From positions 239,184,422 to 239,248,421 of the forward strand of contig NC_081406.1 of NCBI RefSeq assembly GCF_030272615.1: DNA of 64,000 nucleotides. The letters run 5' to 3'. A program made the position numbers and the translations under genes. This DNA is from Cryptomeria japonica (Eukaryota; Streptophyta; Pinopsida; Cupressales; Cupressaceae). Below the pieces are notes generated by a model that saw only the letters and a program-made list of their open reading frames with translations, made no database searches and had not been told where the DNA came from. Shown one piece after another: positions 55,388 to 64,000 of the stretch. Each line of letters opens with the position of its first letter. Positions within the stretch are counted from its first letter, which is position 1.

Positions 55388-58300
55388 GCTTCTTCTTCGT
55401 GTACATTTCCATCAGGAACATCATCGACTAACTGTCGATCGTGATCATCATCTATATCATCTTCTAATTCTTCGGTATCTTCTTCTTCCACCACATTATA
55501 CATTATCGACCTTCCTCTTGGATCATGTCTAACAACAAATGACCAACCGGGTTTATGTGGAACCTCCGAGTAAAATACCTGCTCACATTGACTTGGAAGA
55601 ACATAGGACTCATCCCCAACTCGTTCAAACAACCTTGTATTAACCATTGTAAATCCATTATCATGTTCGATAATAGTTCTATCAGGATCATTTTTATTTA
55701 GTCATAGCCTATACCATTTGATGACGAACAGAACTAATTTGAAGGAATTAAAGTCACACTCAAGTATATCATCCAAAATGCCATAGTATCGATTTTGAGA
55801 CTCTTGAGGATGTATGTCGTTTCTAGATGAAATATTGGTCACCTCAAAGACTGCAATTATCCCAGAATCACAAGTTTTCTTTGTGTCATCCAACTATTTG
55901 ATGCGAAATTTATGACCATTGCTGCACACAGCCTTGTGGTGTTTGACCTGCAATATGTCTAACATATTAAAATTATTGCATCATGAGTTGATAAACATAC
56001 GGGTAATTAATAAAATTATACGTACTTGTTGATCTCTTAAACCATATGCTAAATCAATTTCCCTTTGTATAAATCTCCATTATGATGAGCTTCTTTAACC
56101 AATGAAGCGACACCATCCCATGTTAATGTGCGACCAAAATGTTGACATCGTTCAATCCACACCATTATCAATCAAGATTGTTTGCAATATACAAATGTAG
56201 CACATCCCACTCCCGACCAACTATACAAATAATTAATAGACCACTTACAACTGATTTATTTAGAAGATGAAGAATTAATTTACTACAATAACATCTTATA
56301 ATTACCTCTCACTTTCTTCAATCTACCTTTCCCCATCAAGTGCTCCCCTTCGAATTTATTAATGGGGTTGGGGTCCCAAATTTGATCTACGTGGATTTTT
56401 GCTGCAAACTTAGGAAGATATTCAGTAATGTACACCATAGTTTGGTATACCATATATCACTCCACCATAGAACCCTCAGGATGTGCTCTTTGTCGAACCA
56501 AAGCCTTAAAAAATTTCAAGTGCCTCTCAACCATCCACATTGACCTAGTGTGTACAGGTCCACACAATTCGATCTCCTCAACTTGGTGTATGAGGTAGTG
56601 TTCTTGTGCATTGAAAAAAGTTGAAGGTAGACACTTTTGCATTTCACACATTAGATGAGGGATTTTTCTCTTCCAATATTTTATATCTTCCTTGTGGATT
56701 TCTTTAGATGACAACCACCTAAAAGAGATTGAAGATGCAAAAATATATAAATGAGACTTTACAAAATAATATACAATATATTGCATAACAAGTAAAATAA
56801 ATGACAAATATAATATCTATATAATAAATTGAACAAACATCACTACTTACCTCATGTATTTTCCAAGATCATATATGACTTGCTTGATATTATTGTCGAA
56901 GTGGTCTGGGAGAGATAGAGGTAGAACGTACTGTAACAATTATAAAATGATCTTTTCATTGTTTTCTAACATAATACAATGAAAAGTACATGCGTAGCAT
57001 ACAAATATATAGTAAACACACAAGAACATGAATTACCTTAATGAAGGTATGCCAATTATACGTTTTCATCCCTGGCCCAAATTCACTCTTCTTTGATATG
57101 AGATTGTTTATGTTCGCAACAAATCCTATGGGAAATTGATTTTTTCATATGACTTCTTTTATAGAATTGCTTTGCTACTCCGTTAATAACCAAGGAAGGG
57201 CACTTATATTAATCTAATCTCCATTGCTATTTGATTGAATGACATTTTTCATTGCATGATTGGATTCCACAATGTCACTACAAATTTTGACAATTTTTTC
57301 TTTGTCACGCCTTCCATCCAATATTTTCCATAATGTCTCTGTTATATTCTTTCCAATATGCATTGTATCAAACAAATGCACAATTTGTAGCTGCTCATAG
57401 TAAGGCAACCTACTGAATTATTTGGGATAACTTTTTAGTCTCTTTGGAAGGTGGCAATCCATGTCTTGACGACCTTCAATATCATCAATTACATCATCAG
57501 TAAACAAAACACGATAGAAAAATTCAAATTCTAAACATAAACCATTAGATGGAATGACATTACCTTGACGATTAATTCTATTATGTTCCAACTTCCATAA
57601 GTGAGGAGTCATTCTTCGTGGCTTTGATGTAGTCTCTTCTTTCCCATTGAAAAGATGGTTTTTATTATTCCAGTACTTATGATTTTTGTGAAGGAAGTGC
57701 CTATACTCATCAAACACCTGCTTTCCTAAACTTTTTGAATGATAAGATTTCATCTTTGGACCACAAACTGGACATGCAAATTTTCCCTTTGTTTGAAGAC
57801 CTACAAGATAATGTATAATTCTATTAAATCTATTAATTTTTATAATTATAATTATCATGCGCAACTTGAACACTATAACGTACCACAAAAATGTGCCCTG
57901 GGGCATCATGTATTGTCCATACAAGCATTTCATGGAATTGAAATTGTCTTTGTCCTATTGGTCTAGAGATGTCATACATGGTCACACCATTCCATAACTC
58001 CAGCAACTCGTCGATAAGAGGCTCATTATACACATTCATATCTTTAATTTGGTACTTGCCTAGTGGAATGAACAAAAACATTACATAATTATTATGACCA
58101 TTTTACTGCAATATTTATAATTAAATGTAGATGACTATTAAATGATAAAATACCTGGAACAATCATTGCCAACATTATGTGCTCCCTCTTTATTGACATC
58201 CATGGAGGAATATTATTGTTGATAACAAAAATAGGCCACACCGAGTAAACAGATCTCAACTCTCCAAATGGATTGACACCGTCTGCTACCAATGAAAGCC

Positions 58301-59480
58301 TGAGATTATGAGGTTCTTCTTTAAAGTGTGGCCACTTTTCCTCTATGTCCATAAATGCTGAACCATCCACAGGCATTCGAATAATGTCATCTCGACTTCT
58401 ATTGCGTGCATGGTAATCCATAAATTGTGCCAAGCTATGCACCTGAATAATCGTTGCATATGTGGAATAATGGGAATATAACGAAGAACCTTGTGAGGCA
58501 CCTTTTTTGTTATTTGATTTGTTTGATATCTACTGATATGACATTCAGGGCATTCTATTCCAAATTCATGTTGTTTATGATATATAATATGATTATTGGG
58601 ACAAGCATCTATTGTTTGATACTCCATTCCAATATCTTTCATAATGGCAGATAATTCTCGGTATGAGTGAGGTAGAATATTTGATGGTGGTAAGAAAAAC
58701 TAACCTATCAATCTACACCAAAAAAAGAAGTTTGAGGTGTTAATATAAATAATATTAATGGTACATGATTCACCATTTATTAACTGTAATGACATGTATG
58801 ACACACCTTAACATACATGAGATTGTTATGTTGGATAAACCATTCATAACCTTCAAGTTCACCAACAACAATACAACAAAGAGAAGAGTTGTTTGGGAGC
58901 CTTTGTAAAGGGGCTCATATGCCTTCTCAAGAAGAGGTAAATCATGAACATCAAGGTCATCCTAATCATCATGATCAGCTATGCCAGTACTAAATGTGTC
59001 ATGGATCAATGTATTTGTACCATCATCTTCAATTGTGTTTTCTGGTGCATGATCATCATCTTCCATGGGATCATTATCTTTAGCTTCAATATTCACACCT
59101 CCATGTTCCTCCACTTTCAAAACCATATTCTTAGGGTTTTGTTGATCCATACCATGTGCTCTAGGGTGCTCCACCTATATAAAATTGATATACATAAATA
59201 AACCATGATCATGATATCATTATCAAGTGATTTCTTATGTATATAAATTGTTAAAACGATATAATGAACAACTTACCAGTGGATGATAATCATGTCCCCC
59301 TTCAATGTGACCATGCTACCTACAATGTTTCTTAGCTGTTTTGATTAGAAGTCTTCTAGTCTTTAAGCCCTTACAAATTTTGCAGGGACAATAAAATTTC
59401 CCATCACCTTTTCTTTTCAAGTTAGACCATAATCTAGCAATTGTCTCCTTATTTTGTTCTTGACTGATATTATCTGACAT
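55321..59480 (-). pseudogene. CACTA (En/Spm) TNP2-type transposase gene, main part
   Basis: Exon 1 (59277-59480) starts MSDNISQEQNK and has the Cys-rich Transpos_assoc-like part KFYCPCKICKGLKT. Exon 2 starts at 59174. TNP2 (Transposase_21) text follows: ACPNNHIIYHKQHEFGIECP, VPHKVLRYIPIIPHMQRLF (near 58500), LVADGVNPFGELRSVYSVWP and NIPPWMSIKREH (near 58200), GKFACPVCGPK and FDEYRHFLHKNHKYW (near 57700). Then come DUF4218 (LPSTFFNAQEHYLIHQVEE near 56600) and DUF4216-like (SQCEQVFYSEVPHKPGWSFV near 55560) parts and an acidic tail. Stops such as TAG 59316 and TGA 55702 and several frame changes disable it, as does the gypsy insertion at 55321. The family protein cuts and moves the element. Confidence 0.85.
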
Positions 59481-62229
59481 GGTCTTTCTTCACAAGCAAA
59501 AAAATCAGGCTATGGAAACTTCAGTGCAAAAGCTTCACAAAAATTGCAAATCAAACCAAAACCATTTAACTCTCCTTTTTCATCTTAAAACATTGAACTT
59601 AATAGAGAATGTATTTAATGTAGCTGATTGTGTGATTTTCTGAGCATTGTGTTTGCAAATTCTTACTAAAAGTTTGCCTATTGCAGACTTTCTGAGAGAC
59701 ATTTTTGAGTATTCTAAGCAAAGCATTTATTTTAACATACACTTATTCATCCACATTGCAGGGATAACAATACAAGGCTCACATATTGGTCTAAGAGGAT
59801 GCCATGGTCTCACAAAGTAACCAAGAACCATATGAAATGATGGTCTTGTGGAAAAATGTGCATGCATGTCACACACCAAAGCTATATGTATACATCATGA
59901 GGCACATTCATATGTTATCAAACATAACCTATTGTATCTAACATGAGTTCCTCTCTACATGTGTGCAAATCTTCCAACACTAATCACCACTAAGAAGGAA
60001 TAATATAAAATGCATCTTCAAATATTTGTGTGTGTGTGTGGAATTGTGTCTTTGAACCCAAATCGCTACCATCAACAACATGTAACCATCACCTACACTA
60101 TATCAAAACATAAGTGTGGTGTGACATCATATCTATTTGCATAATGTCAAAACACATGCAAACATGAAAATCATCATATCATGACAAAAATCAATCTCCA
60201 CATGTTGGAACAAAGATATAAATAAGATAATAGGGTAAGAGGAAACCCGTACCAAGAGCCACATACCAACTATTGGCAATGCCATCAAGATAAATGTAGG
60301 ATAGGATACCACTATGAGCCATCCAATGGTCCATTCTATGAGGAGAACTAGGGGATACTATCTTTGAAAGGTGTGGTCAATAGAGATAATCCCTACTAAT
60401 GCCACAATATGTCACCATAGCTTCTTGAGTTTTCCATTCTTCTACTTAACACCACATTTATTGACTTCCTCAACAGTGGGGTTGGTTCTCAATAGGATGC
60501 ACAAACATGTAAACACACAAGCATGGTTTCATCATACTTGTACAACAATACAAATTCATTTTTCTAGTTAATTAATTAGTGTAAAAATAACTCCATTACA
60601 TAACATAGGGAAATAATCACCATAAGTTTTCAAATAAACTGCCCAAACATCAATTGGAGTTACCCTTTCTAAGGTACAAACATAATTTATTTATAACTTC
60701 AAAATTAAAATAATCACAATAAATCCAAATAAGTTCAATAATGCATGGAAATAGACAACATGATCCATAACTAAACCCATAAATTACCCTAATTGGATAT
60801 GCTAATAAAATGGTGTCTCAAATAATAGAGATTATGTTGGACCTATAATAGGGATTTGGACTTTGTTTCATCATACACAAGCATGGTTTCATCATACTTG
60901 TATCCAAATACACCATCCATAGATAGGTACTCAGTACCACAATCTCATGGGTACCCTTTTAGCTGAATTTACCCTATATTTAGGTGAATCTACCCTTGTA
61001 TCATTGCTTGATCTAGTATGTCAATCCACCAATCAATAATTTTTCCATATTCTTGGGAGAATACACTATCCCTTAGGTGAATATGCCATATCCTTAAATG
61101 AATCCTCCTTATCATCATCCTAAGTCCTCTTTTTGTTAAGTCTTATCCCTTCATCTTTAGGAAAATCCACCTATCCTTATGTGAATCTACTTTCTCTAAG
61201 TCCTCTTTTTGTTCAAGAAGACACACTCAAGCCTTCATCACATTCCATAAAAAGAAAATCATTATTCCATATAATTGGAACGAAATGATATATTGCAAAG
61301 ATTACTATGAAGGTCTAAAATAGTAAAAGAGATGAGACTAATCTTTTATTTCTACTTACAACAGTGAATTGGTTGAGATATACTAATAGACAAAGTGAAT
61401 GACATGTATGAGAACAACCTGAATAAAGGTAAAAAGGACAATAAATAGTAGTGATAGATGACAATGCATTGAATGTGCCAAGAAAAAGACAGTGGACGCC
61501 ATGGAGAAATCACTATCAAAACAAAGCCATTAAATAAAACTATGTTGGTGCAGCTTGAGAAGCATAGTAGAACAATGAAAAAAGAACACCACTCGGTCCT
61601 TGAAAAGCATGTAGTTGCAATGATTGAAAACCACAATGACAACATAGAGGGCATGAATGTTTGGAGTATTTCTATTCTTAAGAATCTCATGATAGTCCAT
61701 TATTAGGACAGGTGAAGTGCACTATGAAAGTGTCTTAAAAAGATAATATAACCATAAGTGATAGTGCCAATGCTTTGAGTTCAAATCCTCATGAAATACA
61801 GTCATGTTTATCTCAATGTCAGCCCTGAGACCCAAATTTCAACCACAAAATTGCATCTATAAACCAGATCGGGATTTTTATTGTTGATAATACAACATTC
61901 TCAGTTAAGTTAAGTTATCCATATTATTTGATGTTACCAAATTTGTCCCTTCAACTTTGAAGATCCAATGTATACATGGTTTGTGGTCTCAACATATTAT
62001 GATAAACAAACGAGAGGATGTATCATCCAGACACAAAATTTCTAGGCATTTCTCAAATTCATGTGAATTTTCTATTGAAGAAATAATAGTTTGTCTTGAT
62101 CCAGTTTTGAATCCCCAATTATGCTCATTCAAATATTCTAGGGCTCTTTCATCACCTATACCAAATGCTATTATCAAGACTTACCCCCTTCACAATTTTT
62201 CTAGGATTACTAAATAGTCACACATTTCA
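59481..62229. other. Spacer right of TNP2
   Basis: No gene recognised. A 28-bp sequence beginning ACACAAGCATGGTTTCATC occurs identically at 60515-60542 and 60875-60902. The CACTA terminus expected here (TAGTG on this strand with TTCCGAC-type subterminal repeats) was not found. Short ORFs at 61352, 61473 and 61957 have no family resemblance. Confidence 0.5.
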
Positions 62230-62800
62230 AGATGGGGTATAGTCTTTGATTTTAGTGTGATGGATTTCTTTTTTCCTTGGTTGGTTGTTTTCCACCCTCA
62301 TCTTTGTAAAACTGTCCTAAGGGTGTGGAGAGCTTCATTACCAATATACCTATGTCATCAATGGTATCCATTTCCTAAAAATCTCTTTTTTGGGTTGACT
62401 ATTCATTCTTGCTCCCTTTCCTTTCCTATTGCTACTACCAATTTGAAACTTTGGAGCTCATTCTCCCCTTTGGTGGAGGTATATCATTTGAAGCAACCAT
62501 TGTTGGAAGGTAAGCTAAACATTATGATAGGGGAAGTCCTTTACCAGGTTTGTTCAGTAATGGCTAAGGAGATTGGAGATCAGGTGTTGATAGAGCTAGA
62601 GACGTCCCTTTTCCAACACTCTTCATCCACCATTTGACAAACACCTCTTGCTATAATGAAGAGCCCAATTATGAGGACTAAATGGAAAGTTGGAGCACCA
62701 CCTAAGAGAAAGAAAACCCTTGAAGATATAAAAAATGGTCTTCAAACTACATTCAATGACAAAATGCAGTCTTAGAGAATTTTCTACTCTCATAAGTATC
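62230..62800 (+). pseudogene. Possible LINE ORF1 relic
   Basis: A 126-codon frame (62257-62637) ends at a TGA, and the same frame stays open with basic text (KVGAPPKRKKTLEDIKNGLQ) to a TAG near 62773, just before the endonuclease start. VWRASLPIYLCHQW has a weak likeness to DUF4283-type ORF1 proteins. Its place directly before ORF2 is the main support. Confidence 0.4.
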
Positions 62801-62801
62801 C

Positions 62802-63150
62802 ATGAAAATAATATCCCGGAACATTAGGGACTTAAATGCCCCTAACAGGAGTCAACTTATTATATCTCAAATTGAGTCTGGTGGGCCTGACATTATTCTC
62901 CTATAAGAAAAAAAAAATTTAGAGCTAGAAAAGGAACACCCATTCACTAAATGAAATCATTGGAGCTTCTAGATGTTTACCTATTCTATGGAATCAAAAA
63001 AGAGTTCAAATTATTGAAGTTTCCTCTTCAACAAATTGGATTCATGTTCTTGTATCTCTCTTTTTTATTAATTTTGAACTATCTAACATTGATGCTCCCA
63101 ATTCTATAGTGGGGGGAAAATATCATGGGATGTTATTTTAGTTATATTAG
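62802..63150 (+). pseudogene. LINE ORF2 endonuclease start, broken
   Basis: MKIISRNIRDLNAPNRSQL then GGPDIILL matches the beginning of the L1-type APE endonuclease (family text K.. SWNIRGLN... P DI..LQET). A stop follows at the position of the expected Gln. Further text (near 63070, NIDAPNSIVGGKYHGMLF) in another frame still resembles the domain. RT is not reached before the similarity fades. Confidence 0.7.
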
Positions 63151-64000
63151 CACTTCATAATAATGAAGCTATTGACCCTTGTCATAAGATTTTGTAATTG
63201 GTGTCAAAAAGGTAGTTTGCATTTGGCATTGGATTCTTTTCAAGTATCCATGTGGTATTTGACTTATACATGACTAGAGCGTGTTTGGTCTATACATGAT
63301 GATGACTTGATACATGACCATAGCATGTTTGGTCTCAATATGATAGTGCATTTGATTGTTTTTGGTGGGTTTTAGTGATCATGTGGAAATATGAACAGGA
63401 TTCACATTACAGTGACATCGGTGAACAATCATCTCTTAGCATGTGTCTTCATTGACTTTGGTTGCTATAGAAAAATATAGTGATCATAAGCAAATACAAT
63501 TACATGGTTTGAAAAAGGATACATTACGATATGATATAGGTTGACAAAGATAAAATTTAATATGTACTTGGAAAAGGGTCTTATTAGTAAGACTCATCAT
63601 TCATATGTTTACTCCAGTCTATGTTTATATTGCATAGAATATCAAATTTGGTGATACTATTTGAATATGTGAGCATATGTTATATGGTTTTGATCATTGG
63701 CTAAGAGAATTGTTGCCTAGTAGTTTTCTAATGGCATTGAATATAGTGTCTAAAAGACTTTGAGCTTGAAACACTTTCTAAAGGAATTAAAAGAATGGGT
63801 CACTTTATGTCACTAGAAAATGGGAATATATTATACTTAACTTTTTTTCATCATCCCATCGAAATTCATTTACAATATCTCAAGCTCTGGCTATGACACA
63901 CATGATAGTTAGGGTTCTTGCTTCTTGGATGAGGAAGAAATTTGGACATTCCATGATAGTTTGGTAAGGAAGTCAATGACTCGTTGAATAGTGAATGAAA
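63151..64000. other. AT-rich spacer to the window end
   Basis: Two near copies of TACATGA(T/C) with TGTTTGGTCT (63270-63340) are visible. No gene is recognised. Confidence 0.5.

Overview
This window is nuclear DNA from a large, repeat-rich seed-plant genome. A gymnosperm, probably a conifer, fits best: it has a TIR-NB-LRR gene with a conifer-like C-terminal tail, long degenerate LTR retrotransposons, and nested insertions in AT-rich spacer. The species call is inference. One 500-base assembly gap lies at 5797-6296.

Layout. 1-5796: a decayed Ty1/copia element (end of 5' LTR, PBS, broken gag-pol, PPT, start of 3' LTR). 6297-8340: 3' part of a LINE with an RNase H domain. 8488-12798, minus strand: an apparently complete six-exon TIR-NB-ARC-LRR gene carrying two recent internal duplications, one of which made a chimeric exon. 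14230-20000: two large fold-back elements in tandem; the first is split by a minus-strand LINE (imperfect target-site duplication) and ends at a 353-bp TRIM element with a perfect 5-bp duplication. 20899-21017: a cluster of short palindromes. 21321-25393: about 4 kb of satellite built on a 90-bp unit of forward and inverted 20-mers, with an order of about 0.9 kb above it. 25394-25805: a CACTA-like terminus with a near-perfect 100-bp fold-back. 26-34 kb: spacer with small fragments of an NPF transporter, a LINE RNase H and a PPR gene.

34981-59480 is one nested structure. The host is a CACTA (En/Spm) DNA transposon on the minus strand. It has a TNP2 transposase gene (59480 to 43858) and a second gene (43152 to 34981) whose exons encode a SET domain followed by a TNPA-like/Transposase_24-like region. 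An 11.3-kb Ty3/gypsy derivative (43983-55320, duplication GTCAC) sits inside the Asp/Gly-coding microsatellite of TNP2. A 4.4-kb TG...CA element (37259-41688, duplication ATGGT) sits inside what was a 100-nt intron of the SET-TNPA gene. With that insertion removed, splice phases match across the junction, so the SET and TNPA-like parts read as one gene. This transposon-encoded SET fusion is the most interesting observation here.

The gypsy derivative keeps gag, protease and the integrase C-terminus but has lost RT, RNase H and the integrase core, and it carries a plant mobile domain (PMD) ORF in antisense. Nearly all in-frame stops in copia, gypsy, TNP2 and PMD are explained by C-to-T change at Gln or Arg codons, as expected for deamination of methylated, silenced DNA. 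62230-63150 holds a LINE ORF1/endonuclease relic. No tRNA, rRNA or other RNA gene was recognised.
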